Origin: RGIG1918 sp045536045
GTDB taxonomy: Bacteria; Cyanobacteriota; Vampirovibrionia; Gastranaerophilales; Gastranaerophilaceae
Assembly: GCA_045536045.1 (NCBI GenBank)
Contig: JAZSMU010000006.1
Location: forward strand, 7,640-71,639
Length of the DNA: 64,000 nt
Direction of reading: 5' to 3'
The position numbers and the translations under genes were made by a program. Below are positions 43,073-52,102 of this stretch, piece by piece; position 1 is the stretch's first letter, and the number at the start of each line of letters is the position of its first letter. The notes below the pieces were generated by a model. It saw only the letters and a list, made by a program, of their open reading frames with translations, was not told where the DNA came from and did no database searches.

Positions 43073-43658
43073 TTTTATTACATTAACAAGAATATTTCTA
43101 GGATTTATAGCAATTGCCCTATTATTTTACCCAACAGAGGCTAATTATTGGGCAGCAATTATTTTAACAATTTTAGTTATTTGGGGAGATGGGCTTGATG
43201 GTTTTGTTGCAAGAAAATTTAACCTAACTTCAAAACTAGGTGCTGTTTTAGATATTATGGGCGACAGAATTGTTGAAAATATATACTGGATTGCTTTTTC
43301 ATCTTTAGGTTGGATAAATGTTATAATTCCTATAATTTTTGTTTCTCGTGGAATTATCGTAGATTCAATTCGTTCATTAGCTTTAGCTGAAGGCTACACT
43401 GCATTTGGCGAAAAAACAATGATGCAAAATAAAATTGCAAAATTTATTGTTGCAAGCAATTTCTGCAGATTTACATATGCCGTTTTAAAAGCAGTTGCTT
43501 TTGTTTTGTTGATTGCAGGAAATCCAAATGCTCCAATTGACCCAACAATTAAAGCAAACATCTTTAATGCTGCTTTAATTTGTGCATATTTTGCAGCTTT
43601 CTACTGTGTTCTTCGTGGACTTCCTGTTATTTTGGAATCTAAAAGGTTTTTAAAATAA
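43065..43658 (+). CDS. CDP-alcohol phosphatidyltransferase (phosphatidylglycerophosphate synthase-like)
   Basis: 197 residues with about six membrane helices. The catalytic motif DG-x2-AR-x8-G-x3-D-x3-D is exact (DGFVARKFNLTSKLGAVLD, then IMGD). It transfers a phosphatidyl group from CDP-diacylglycerol to an alcohol; PgsA is the most common member but the acceptor cannot be fixed. The start is ATG 43065, 10 bases after GGAG; a TTG three codons earlier is less likely. It overlaps lpxB by 8 bases and trmL by one. Confidence 0.88.
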   Translation: MANFITLTRIFLGFIAIALLFYPTEANYWAAIILTILVIWGDGLDGFVARKFNLTSKLGAVLDIMGDRIVENIYWIAFSSLGWINVIIPIIFVSRGIIVDSIRSLALAEGYTAFGEKTMMQNKIAKFIVASNFCRFTYAVLKAVAFVLLIAGNPNAPIDPTIKANIFNAALICAYFAAFYCVLRGLPVILESKRFLK

Positions 43659-44125
43659 TGACAAATTTTATAAATATTGTTCTTCATGAGCCTGAAATTC
43701 CACAAAATACAGGAAATATTGCACGTCTTTGTGCTTGCACGGGAGCAAGATTAATTCTTGTTGGAAAGCTTGGTTTTTCAATGACAAGCAAGTATGTTAA
43801 GCACTCTGGGCTTGATTATTGGGACAAGGTTGATATTGTTCGCTATGTTGATTATAACGAATTTTTAAATTCTATTGATAGTGGAAACATTTATTATTTA
43901 ACAACAAAAGGCAAAAAGAGTTTGTTTGAAGCCAAATTTAAAGCTGGCGATTACCTTGTTTTTGGCTCTGAATCAAAAGGTTTGCCTTCTTGGATAATGG
44001 ATTTAGATAGAGAAAGCCACCTCAGACTTCCAATGAGGGAGGAAACTAGAAGTCTTAATCTTGCAAACACAGTTGCAATTACCACATATGAGGCAATTCG
44101 CCAAATTGAGCCTGAACTTAAATAG
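43658..44125 (+). CDS. trmL: tRNA (cytidine(34)-2'-O)-methyltransferase TrmL
   Basis: 155 residues, SPOUT family with the trefoil knot motifs VLHEPEIPQNTGNIARLC, YLVFGSESKGLPSWIMD and RLPMREETRSLNLANTVAI. It methylates the wobble ribose of leucine tRNAs. Length and motifs fit the minimal TrmL rather than TrmH. Start overlaps the previous stop (TAATG), so the lpxB - phosphatidyltransferase - trmL genes form an operon. Confidence 0.94.
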   Translation: MTNFINIVLHEPEIPQNTGNIARLCACTGARLILVGKLGFSMTSKYVKHSGLDYWDKVDIVRYVDYNEFLNSIDSGNIYYLTTKGKKSLFEAKFKAGDYLVFGSESKGLPSWIMDLDRESHLRLPMREETRSLNLANTVAITTYEAIRQIEPELK

Positions 44126-44182
44126 CAAAAAAAATATTTTCATGTTTTGTAAATATATAAATCTCGTGAGGTTAAAACATTT

Positions 44183-46147
44183 ATGAAAATCAACGGTATC
44201 AATTCTTCTTTTGCTTTTAAAAGGGCATTAAAACCTGAAGAAATTGCAGACTATACTGATGTTATGGAGAGAGCAAGAGAAAAGCTTGGCACAGATGGCA
44301 AAAACATTCTTTATGTTCCAGATGTTTCTCTGCCACAAAAAAATCTTACAGGCATGGGCAACTTTGGCGACCCTAGAAGTATTGAATTTTTTGATATGAT
44401 GAAAATATATCTAGGAATTGACACTGTTTTAACCACACCTCAAGGTGCATATTATGTTGACCCTGTTGGAAAGTCTTATCAAAAGGCAAATATAGACAAT
44501 TGCAATGAATTTAACCCATATGTTTCGTCATCATTTTTACTTGGAGACCATGTAATAAACCCAGAACTTTTAACTCACGAAGAATACGGTTCATTAATTT
44601 CAACCGGCGAATTTAAACATACATTTATAGATAAAAATGAATCGCCAGATGCTAAAGAAGTTGTTAATTTTAAAAACATTTTAGCTCCTTTTGATTCTTC
44701 AAAAGTTGAAAAACTTTTATTAGAAGCTTTTGAAAGAATTACGCCGGAGAATGTTCTTGTTCCACAATTAAATAAATTTGCAAAAGTTGAAGGCGACAAT
44801 GTTGTTAAAAGAATAATTTTTGAAAAATTAGCTCAAAAAAATGCTACATATGATTGGGAAACATGGCCTGATGAGGATAAATATTTATTCTCAGATTCAA
44901 AAGGCAAAACAGATTCATTACCTCATAACAAAGAAAGAATTGAAGAGCTAACAAAAAAATATAACAAAGACATTAAATTTACTTTGTTTAAGCAATTCTT
45001 TGCACATAAAAGCTTAGAAGAAGCGAAAACAAAATTAAATGATAGAGGAATTAAACTTATTGGTGATGTTCCAATTGCTTTTACTCCAGATGAAGTTTGG
45101 GCAAATCAACAATATTTTGATACAACAAGCTTTATTGGACATCCTGGTTGGAAAACTTACCCTATCAATTTTGAGAAAATGTATGAAGACGCATCTGGCA
45201 AAAATCCATATTCTTTTAAAATGATAGAAAAAAGAATAGAGCAAAAATTAAAACACTATGACGGCTTAAGAATTGATGCTGCTTGGGTTTATATTCAACC
45301 ACATTTAACCGACAGAGCAGGTATTGTTAAAACTCTTCCAACTGCAAATAGCCAATTTATTGGAAAAGATAACTATATTGGTTCAAGAATTATTGATTTA
45401 ATTGAAAAAACAGCAAAAAAAGTAAAAGGTGATGATTATGACCTTTCTAATATTATTTATGAAACAGAAATAGGTCTTGGACCTAAGTTTTCTGCATTTG
45501 ATAGCAAAGGTGAAGCTATTGACCCATTGAAAAATAGGCTTCAAATTTATACTACACGATATAAAAATGCAGACGGAACTTGGGGTTCTTATAATGCTTT
45601 AACCAACCATAAGAAATTAAAACCAAATGAATTTATTTTAACGGCAACAACTCACGATAATGCTCCTTTAGAAAATTTGGCAAAAGGTAAAATATTGCAA
45701 GGTGGTGCTGTAATTCCTGCACAAGTTATTGAAGACCAAAAAACACAGCTTCAAAACCAATTTAAAACACAAGAACCTATAACAACTCCAAATGAATTTA
45801 AAGACGCAAAACAAGCAGAAGTTTCTCTTGCAAACAATCAGATGAGAACATTCTTTGATTTATTTGGTTGGGGCTTTAATGAAGATATAGACGAAGGCTC
45901 AATTGTAAAAAAATATTACGAAACAAGAATTGGCGAAAATTTTGATTCTGCGTATATAAAAGCCCTAGAAGATGGCAAAGGTTTTAATCCAATGAATGCA
46001 CTAAGACAAGCTTTTGTTTCAAAAGGACTAGATACAAAAGAGCCAGAACTATTTGAAGAAATTGTTTATTATGATAAAGTTTTAAGGCAAAAATCTAATA
46101 AACCAACACTTCCAACAAAAGGTTCATTTTTTAATCGCAAAGCGTAA
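44183..46147 (+). CDS. malQ: 4-alpha-glucanotransferase (amylomaltase, GH77)
   Basis: 654 residues. GH77 catalytic motifs are present: the nucleophile Asp in GLRIDAAWV, the acid/base Glu in IIYETEIGLG, and the third Asp in TATTHDNAPL, with KLIGDVPIAFTPDEVWAN upstream. It transfers alpha-1,4-glucan segments in maltodextrin or glycogen metabolism. The N-terminus departs from typical MalQ and begins with a polar leader containing NSSFAFKRAL, like the short Phe-Lys motifs in two other proteins here. GTGAGG lies about 13 bases before the ATG, a long spacing. Confidence 0.88.
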   Translation: MKINGINSSFAFKRALKPEEIADYTDVMERAREKLGTDGKNILYVPDVSLPQKNLTGMGNFGDPRSIEFFDMMKIYLGIDTVLTTPQGAYYVDPVGKSYQKANIDNCNEFNPYVSSSFLLGDHVINPELLTHEEYGSLISTGEFKHTFIDKNESPDAKEVVNFKNILAPFDSSKVEKLLLEAFERITPENVLVPQLNKFAKVEGDNVVKRIIFEKLAQKNATYDWETWPDEDKYLFSDSKGKTDSLPHNKERIEELTKKYNKDIKFTLFKQFFAHKSLEEAKTKLNDRGIKLIGDVPIAFTPDEVWANQQYFDTTSFIGHPGWKTYPINFEKMYEDASGKNPYSFKMIEKRIEQKLKHYDGLRIDAAWVYIQPHLTDRAGIVKTLPTANSQFIGKDNYIGSRIIDLIEKTAKKVKGDDYDLSNIIYETEIGLGPKFSAFDSKGEAIDPLKNRLQIYTTRYKNADGTWGSYNALTNHKKLKPNEFILTATTHDNAPLENLAKGKILQGGAVIPAQVIEDQKTQLQNQFKTQEPITTPNEFKDAKQAEVSLANNQMRTFFDLFGWGFNEDIDEGSIVKKYYETRIGENFDSAYIKALEDGKGFNPMNALRQAFVSKGLDTKEPELFEEIVYYDKVLRQKSNKPTLPTKGSFFNRKA

Positions 46148-46174
46148 AAAATAAATCTAGCCCAAAAATCTTTT

Positions 46175-46196
46175 TTATGAAATAATCATTTCATAA
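46175..46196. repeat. Perfect inverted repeat upstream of nnrD, possible operator
   Basis: TTATGAAAT (46175-46183), 4-base loop AATC, ATTTCATAA (46188-46196), immediately before the GAGGGT ribosome site of nnrD. There is no T run after it on the plus strand, so it is not a typical terminator. Confidence 0.45.
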
Positions 46197-46208
46197 GAGG
46201 GTTTAGAT

Positions 46209-47093
46209 ATGGAACAATTTAGAATTACGCAAATTACAAAAATGTTGGCAAAATCATTATTGCCTACAAGGGATATTAATTCCAATAAGGGAACTTTTGG
46301 CAATGTATTAAATATTGCTGGTTCAAACCAATATCCAGGGGCTTCATATTTAAGCTCAATTAGTGCTTTAAAAGTTGGGGCTGGAAAGGTTATTTTGGCA
46401 ACAAATACAAACACAATTCCAATTGTTGCCTCAAAAACACCTGATGTAACTTTTTTAGATTTAGGCGAAAGTAATCAAGGTGGAATCCCTAAAGATGCAA
46501 TTAAATATATTCAACTTGTTTCAAATCCAGATGTTTTTTCAATTGGTTGTGGCTTGGGTGTTAGTGCTCCTGTTGAAAATTTTGTTATAGATTTTATTAA
46601 TAAATATATAAATTCTCAAACACCAGTAATTATTGACGCAGACGCTATCAATATTCTTTCAAGATGTAAAAAGCCGGTTGTTCCACTAAATTCTGTTATA
46701 ACTCCTCATCCAAGAGAATTATCAAGACTTTTAGATGTTGATGTTGAAGAAATTCAATCAGACAGAGTTAAATGGGCTTGGAGAGCTAGCAAAAAATTTG
46801 ACTGCATTGTTATTTTAAAAGGACATAATTCAGTTATAAGTGTTCCAAATGGCGAAGTTTTTGTTAATACAACAGGAAACTCAGCTCTTGCAAAAGCTGG
46901 CACAGGAGATGTTTTAACAGGTATCATTGCTGGTCTTTGTGCTCAAGGGTTAAAGCTTGAAGACGCTTGCACATTAGGTGTTTATCTTCATGGATTATCT
47001 GGTGATATTGCAGCAAAAAGCTACACACAATATGGTGTTTTAGCTTCAAATTTAATCAACTTTATTCCTTTTGCAATTAAAGAAATTTTATAA
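46209..47093 (+). CDS. nnrD: ADP-dependent NAD(P)H-hydrate dehydratase
   Basis: 294 residues of the ribokinase-like YjeF C-terminal family, which repairs hydrated NAD(P)H. Motifs: NKGTFGNVLNIAGSNQYPGA, VIIDADAINIL, SVITPHPRELSRLL, IVILKGHNSVI and the anion hole NSALAKAGTGDVLTGIIAGL. The epimerase domain (NnrE) found fused in E. coli is missing, so it must be encoded elsewhere. GAGGGT is 6 bases before the ATG, and a perfect inverted repeat lies just upstream. Confidence 0.94.
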   Translation: MEQFRITQITKMLAKSLLPTRDINSNKGTFGNVLNIAGSNQYPGASYLSSISALKVGAGKVILATNTNTIPIVASKTPDVTFLDLGESNQGGIPKDAIKYIQLVSNPDVFSIGCGLGVSAPVENFVIDFINKYINSQTPVIIDADAINILSRCKKPVVPLNSVITPHPRELSRLLDVDVEEIQSDRVKWAWRASKKFDCIVILKGHNSVISVPNGEVFVNTTGNSALAKAGTGDVLTGIIAGLCAQGLKLEDACTLGVYLHGLSGDIAAKSYTQYGVLASNLINFIPFAIKEIL

Positions 47094-47369
47094 TTAGCGA
47101 ATGCCAATAAATGTTGGAATATAGTTGAATAATTCTTCAACTGTTGATGTGAATACATCTAACATCCAAGGCATAGTGATAATTAAAATTAAAATTCCAG
47201 CAAATATCTTTGGAACAAATGTAAGAGTTTGCTCTTGAATTTGTGTAACAGATTGAATGATGCTAATTATAAGCCCAACAACAATTGTTGTAATTAAAAC
47301 TGGAGCACACATTTCAAGCACTAATATTAAAAATTTTTGAAATACATTTAAAAAAGCTGCTTCATCCAT
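47094..47369 (-). CDS. fliQ: Flagellar export gate protein FliQ
   Basis: 91 residues with two membrane helices, as expected for FliQ; contains VLITTIVVGLIISIIQSVTQ and the conserved QEQTLTFVPKI. It packs against FliP and FliR in the export gate. A GGGTGT site precedes the ATG. It lies 8 bases after fliP in the usual P-Q order, but fliR is not next. Confidence 0.94.
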   Translation of the reverse strand: MDEAAFLNVFQKFLILVLEMCAPVLITTIVVGLIISIIQSVTQIQEQTLTFVPKIFAGILILIITMPWMLDVFTSTVEELFNYIPTFIGIR

Positions 47370-47377
47370 AATACACC

Positions 47378-48130
47378 CTAAGTTATAAAGCCTTCAATTA
47401 GCGATTTTGTAATCAGATACCAGCCATCTACCAAAACAAACATAATAAGTTTAAATGGCATAGCAATAGTGGTTGGTGGTAAGAAAATCATACCCATTGA
47501 AACCAAAATACTTGCTATTACAATATCAATAACCAAAAATGGAAGATAAATAATGAAGCCGATTTTAAATGCTGTTTTCAATTCGCTTAAAACAAATGCA
47601 GGAATTAAAACATAAGTTGGAACATCTTTAATTTCTTTTGGTTTTGGTATTTTTGAAATTTTAACAAACAGTGCAAGCTCATTTTCTTGTGTTTGTTTAA
47701 ACATAAAATCTCTAAGTGGCTCCATAGATTTATTCAAGGCTGCCTCTTGAGTTATTTGACCTTTCATATATGGTTGATATGCAGTGTCGTTTATTTTAGT
47801 AAATGTTGGACTCATAACAAAAAATGCCAAAATTAAAGAAAGCCCAATAATGACTTGGTTTGGAGGTAAGTTTTGAGTTCCTAAGGCTTGGCGTGTTAGA
47901 GCAAAAACTATGACAATTCTAATAAACGCAGTTGTCATGATTAAAATACTTGGTGCAAGCGTAAGAATTGTTAAAAGAATTAAAATTTGCACGCCTTGAG
48001 AAAATTCTTGAGTGCTTGTTGCACTTTTAAAACCAACATTCAAAGTTGGCAAGCTAACAGCTCCATAGCTTTGAAGTGTTGATACTAAGTAAATTCCAAA
48101 AAGTGTGAATAATTTTAATAGATTTTTCAC
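47378..48130 (-). CDS. fliP: Flagellar export gate protein FliP, GTG start
   Basis: 250 residues with a signal-like first helix and the FliP core: SILIMTTAFIRIVIVFALTR, LGTQNLPPNQVIIGLSLILA, KINDTAYQPYMKG and the C-terminal MGMIFLPPTTIAMPFKLIMF. FliP forms the pentameric base of the export gate. The start is GTG at 48130, with GGGGGAG 5 bases upstream. It is followed by fliQ. Genes upstream on the same strand are unrelated. Confidence 0.95.
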   Translation of the reverse strand: MKNLLKLFTLFGIYLVSTLQSYGAVSLPTLNVGFKSATSTQEFSQGVQILILLTILTLAPSILIMTTAFIRIVIVFALTRQALGTQNLPPNQVIIGLSLILAFFVMSPTFTKINDTAYQPYMKGQITQEAALNKSMEPLRDFMFKQTQENELALFVKISKIPKPKEIKDVPTYVLIPAFVLSELKTAFKIGFIIYLPFLVIDIVIASILVSMGMIFLPPTTIAMPFKLIMFVLVDGWYLITKSLIEGFIT

Positions 48131-48183
48131 TTAAACTCCCCCATCTGTTTATATTTTATTATAAAAATCAAAAAAAGTATATA

Positions 48184-49701
48184 TTAATTTTCTTTTAAAT
48201 TATTGATTTTAATAAAATCCCAAGGAAGTTTGCTATTATCATCTAATTCATCTTCAAAAGGAAATTCAATTGCTTCATCATATTTCTTTAAATTATATTT
48301 TTTAGCAAAATTTTTCCAACAAGATTTAAAAGCACCCAATTTTGCACCCTCTTTATGAACGCAAATTAAGTATTCTGCAAGGCTTTTTGGGTATCTTGAA
48401 ATTAAAGACTGAACTCCATCCCATTCAACGCTTATTGGATTTAGTTTAATTCCTAAAATATGCAGATGTTTTTTAATGTAATTAATTTTTTTCTCTAAGC
48501 TTTTTTTGTTTTCTCTTTTAATTAATTCATATGGCGTGTGAGGCTTTGGAATTAGGGTATTAAGGCTAACTGATAAATCTAGAGTTTTGTGTTTTTTCTT
48601 TAGCTTTTTAAGTAGCTCAATTATCTCTTTGATGTCATTTTCATCTTCATTGGGAAGCCCAACCATCATATAAACTTTTAATCCCTTAAGCCCATATTTT
48701 GTTGCACATTCAAATGTTGCCTCAATTTCTTCATTTGTTAAATCTTTATTAATCGCTTTTCTTAATTTTTCGCTTCCAGCTTCAATTGCAATAGTTGCAC
48801 TTTTTGCCTTGCATTCTACAAGAGTTTCAATTGTTTCTTTGGTAACTAAATCTGCCCTTAAAGAAGAGATTGAAATTTCAATTGGGCTTATTTTATTTTT
48901 TTCTCTAATAAATGCCATAATGTCATCAAAATCTTTATGACCTGCAACATAAGCTCCTAAAAGTGCAATTTTATTAGTGTGTTTTAGTGCAAATTCAATT
49001 TTTTCTTTAAGTTTTTCTAAATTTCCCTCTCTAAAAGGTAAATTGTGCCAGCTTGCAAGGCAGAATTTACACATTTTTGGGCAACCTCTCTCAACCTCAA
49101 TAATGTAAGTGTTTGAAAAATAACTTTTATCAGACAAAATTGGTGTTGCAGTTGGTTCTTTAATCTCTTCAATATGCCTTTCAATTGTTTTTTCTTTTCC
49201 AAATTGAGGGACCCAAATTCCTTTAATATCTTTAATTGCTTCTAGTTTTTCTTTTTTTGTTTTTTCTTTGTTTTCAACTATTTTTCTAACAACTTCTGGA
49301 ATATTTGAATCTCCAACATTAAAGAAATCAAAAAATTCTTCAAAAGGAATTGGGTTTGAAGTTGAAACAGGACCACCAACAAAAATTATTGGATGCTCTT
49401 CGCTTCTATCTTTTGCAAGGAGTGGAATTTTTAATTTTTCAAGCATTTTCATTATCTGAAAAATATCCATTTCAAAAGAAAATGAAAAACCAATAATATC
49501 AACTTTTTGAATTGGAGTAATTGTGCTTTTGGAATTTGAATAATATCTTTCAGCAAAAACATCTTCCATTTCATCTAATGTTTTAAAAATTGAAAGATAG
49601 CCAATTGAGCTCATTGCAAAGTTTTCAATAGCTGGAAAAGCAAAAATTGCATTCAATTTTGGGTCTTTTTTTATTTTGCTTTCGTATAAAAACTTTTCCA
49701 A
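48184..49701 (-). CDS. B12-binding-type radical SAM protein, TTG start
   Basis: 505 residues. The N-terminal part (about 1-150) looks like a cobalamin-binding Rossmann domain (IIGFSFSFEMDIF, PIIFVGGPVSTSNPIPFEEF). The radical SAM domain follows with the cluster motif C-x3-C-x2-C (CPKMCKFC) and SLRADLV, IAIEAGSEKLRKAIN and GLKVYMMVGLPNEDENDI. This resembles the widespread but mostly uncharacterised B12-binding-domain radical SAM family. The TTG start at 49701 is supported by GAGG 9 bases upstream; the gene begins 1 base after the permease stop. Substrate unknown. Confidence 0.82.
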   Translation of the reverse strand: MEKFLYESKIKKDPKLNAIFAFPAIENFAMSSIGYLSIFKTLDEMEDVFAERYYSNSKSTITPIQKVDIIGFSFSFEMDIFQIMKMLEKLKIPLLAKDRSEEHPIIFVGGPVSTSNPIPFEEFFDFFNVGDSNIPEVVRKIVENKEKTKKEKLEAIKDIKGIWVPQFGKEKTIERHIEEIKEPTATPILSDKSYFSNTYIIEVERGCPKMCKFCLASWHNLPFREGNLEKLKEKIEFALKHTNKIALLGAYVAGHKDFDDIMAFIREKNKISPIEISISSLRADLVTKETIETLVECKAKSATIAIEAGSEKLRKAINKDLTNEEIEATFECATKYGLKGLKVYMMVGLPNEDENDIKEIIELLKKLKKKHKTLDLSVSLNTLIPKPHTPYELIKRENKKSLEKKINYIKKHLHILGIKLNPISVEWDGVQSLISRYPKSLAEYLICVHKEGAKLGAFKSCWKNFAKKYNLKKYDEAIEFPFEDELDDNSKLPWDFIKINNLKEN

Positions 49702-49702
49702 A

Positions 49703-50725
49703 CTATTTTTCCTCTTTGTTGATGGTTTTTATGTATAACTCATCAATTAATACAATGAATACACTTGCAATTGCTGGTGCTAAAATTACACCCCAAAGCC
49801 CTAAGAATTTTGCACCAATTAAAAGAGATAAGATTATCATTAATGGGTGCATATTCATAAATTTACCTAAAACAAATGGGCGAACTGCTTGGTTTTGAAC
49901 AACTTGGGCTATCATACAAACAAGCAAAACTAAAATAATGTAGCCAATTCCGCCTGAGGCTGCAGTTGCTAATGTTAAGCCAATTGCAATCGCTGGACCA
50001 ATTGCAGGAATAATATCGCAAGCAAAAGTTATAAAGCCTAAGGTTAATGCGTGTGGGTGCCCAACAAGTGCCAGTCCTAATGCTGTAACAACACCAACAA
50101 ACACCATAGTTATAAGTTGGGCAAAAACATAGCCACCAACTTTTGTCATAATTGTTGATAAAATTTCTTTTGCTTTATCCTTTAAGTCTTTAGGGAAGAA
50201 TTTAATAAATTGTTTTTCAAGATTTTCCCAATCTGTGCAAATGTAGAATGTTATAAGTGTTATGGCAATTAAGCTTGTTGTTGAAGTTGCCAAAATTTTT
50301 GTAAATTCTAAAGTTTTTTCTAAAAGAACACTAGATGTTTTATTTACAAAATCTGATATCATATCAGGATGAATTAAGCTTGCTGGAGAGAATCCCCAAA
50401 TGTTAAAGCTGAGGAAATTCTTAATATTTTCAATATATTCAGGAAGATTATTAAACATTAAATAAAATTGTTTAAGAGCAAAAACTGCAAGTGGAATAAA
50501 TACTAAAATTGTTCCTAAGAAAATTGCAAGAAGCATAATTGTTGTTGCAAGTGCTCTTGGTATTTTTTTGCTCATTTTATCTATAACAGGAATTAAGACA
50601 CAAGATATAACAAAAGAGGCAAACAGCATTAGTGCTATATCTGACGCTTTAACTAGGAAAAAAATAACAATTCCTGCCATGAGTAGGAAGACAATATTTT
50701 TAGTTGTAAAAAAATCTTTCAACAT
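49703..50725 (-). CDS. AI-2E family transporter (PerM/TqsA-like)
   Basis: 340 residues with about seven to eight membrane helices and the family pattern: paired N-terminal helices (IVFLLMAGIVIFFLV), a periplasmic helical stretch around 90-140, and the C-terminal IPAIGPAIAIGLTLATA, QNQAVRPFVLGKFMNMHPL and LLIGAKFLGLWGVILA. Members are ascribed autoinducer-2 export or sodium/proton exchange; the substrate is unknown. GAGGTGA lies just before the ATG. It is divergent from lysA. Confidence 0.9.
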   Translation of the reverse strand: MLKDFFTTKNIVFLLMAGIVIFFLVKASDIALMLFASFVISCVLIPVIDKMSKKIPRALATTIMLLAIFLGTILVFIPLAVFALKQFYLMFNNLPEYIENIKNFLSFNIWGFSPASLIHPDMISDFVNKTSSVLLEKTLEFTKILATSTTSLIAITLITFYICTDWENLEKQFIKFFPKDLKDKAKEILSTIMTKVGGYVFAQLITMVFVGVVTALGLALVGHPHALTLGFITFACDIIPAIGPAIAIGLTLATAASGGIGYIILVLLVCMIAQVVQNQAVRPFVLGKFMNMHPLMIILSLLIGAKFLGLWGVILAPAIASVFIVLIDELYIKTINKEEK

Positions 50726-50785
50726 AAATCACCTCATTTGTGCTAGACTTATTATACAACATAAACAAGTCGGAGTATATAAGTT

Positions 50786-52090
50786 ATGCAGACAGTTAAT
50801 CAAAATCTTAAACCTTTGACATTAAAAAGAAATAATAATAACAACTTAGAAATCGGTGGATGTGATTTAGTTCAATTGGCTAAAGAATATGGCACACCAT
50901 TATATGTTATGTGCGAAGAAACTTTAAGACAAATTGCAAAAGAATATAAATCTGCTTTTAAATATGAAAAATTTAAACCTACATATGCTTCAAAAGCTCT
51001 TTTAAATATTAAAATTGCAGAAATTTTGACTTCAGAAGATTTTGGTTTTGATGCTGTTTCAATGGGCGAAATTTACACGATTTATAAATCTGGTTGCGAT
51101 ATGGACAAGGTTACTTTTAATGGCAACAACAAAACAAAAGAAGAAATTGAGCTTGCTGTTAAATTAGGCGTTGGGCATTTTAGTGTTGATAATTTTTATG
51201 AAATTAAAATTTTGTCTGATGAATTAAAAAAATATAATAAAACCCAAAAGGTTTTACTAAGAATTACGCCTGGAATTGAATGCCACACGCACGAATATAT
51301 TCAAACAGGGCAACTTGACTCAAAATTTGGCTTCAATTTATCTCAAATTGATTCTGCAGTTGAAGAAATTTTAAAATATGAAAATATTGTGCTTGTTGGG
51401 CTTCATGCACATATTGGCTCACAAATTTTTGAAACTAAAGTTTATGAAGATGAGGCTAAAATTTTAATTTCAGAAATTGCAAGAATAAATAAAAAATATA
51501 ATTTAAAATTATCTGAAATTAATATGGGTGGTGGTTTGGGTGTTACATACACTAAAGAAGATAATCCACCTAGTGTTTATGAAATTGCTGAAGTTATTAT
51601 TTCTTCAATTGAAAAATATGCTAAAGAATATGGGGTTGAATTACCAACCTTATATATTGAGCCTGGTCGTTCAATTGTTTGCACTGCAGGAGCTACACTG
51701 TATTCTCTAGGCTCTTCTAAGCAAGTTCCAAATGCAACAAAATATTTCGCAATTGATGGCGGTATGGCAGATAATCCACGCCCTGCAATGTATAATGCTC
51801 AATATATTGCAGAAATTGCAAATGCAAAAGAAAATGCAAAAGAAGAAAAAGTTACAATTTCTGGAAAATATTGCGAATCTGGGGATATTTTAATTAAAGA
51901 TATTATGCTTCCAAATCCTCAAAGTGAGGACATTTTATGCGTTTATAATACGGGTGCTTATAACTATTCAATGGCAAGTAATTATAATCGCAATTTAAAA
52001 CCTGCAATGGTGCTTGTAAATCGTGGAAAATCTGCTATTATAGTAGAAAGACAAACACTTGAGCAACTCATTGAAAATGATGTTAGGTAG
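50786..52090 (+). CDS. lysA: Diaminopimelate decarboxylase
   Basis: Last step of lysine synthesis. 434 residues, fold-type III PLP enzyme: the lysine that binds PLP is Lys70 in YASKA, with DAVSMGEIY, LHAHIGSQI, NMGGGLGVTY, EPGRSIVC, and the second-subunit motif KYCESGDIL. It starts with a short leader including five asparagines in a row (16-20). GGAG lies 10 bases before the ATG. The next gene, cdaA, starts 12 bases after the stop. Confidence 0.97.
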   Translation: MQTVNQNLKPLTLKRNNNNNLEIGGCDLVQLAKEYGTPLYVMCEETLRQIAKEYKSAFKYEKFKPTYASKALLNIKIAEILTSEDFGFDAVSMGEIYTIYKSGCDMDKVTFNGNNKTKEEIELAVKLGVGHFSVDNFYEIKILSDELKKYNKTQKVLLRITPGIECHTHEYIQTGQLDSKFGFNLSQIDSAVEEILKYENIVLVGLHAHIGSQIFETKVYEDEAKILISEIARINKKYNLKLSEINMGGGLGVTYTKEDNPPSVYEIAEVIISSIEKYAKEYGVELPTLYIEPGRSIVCTAGATLYSLGSSKQVPNATKYFAIDGGMADNPRPAMYNAQYIAEIANAKENAKEEKVTISGKYCESGDILIKDIMLPNPQSEDILCVYNTGAYNYSMASNYNRNLKPAMVLVNRGKSAIIVERQTLEQLIENDVR

Positions 52091-52102
52091 TAAACAGGCA
52101 AA

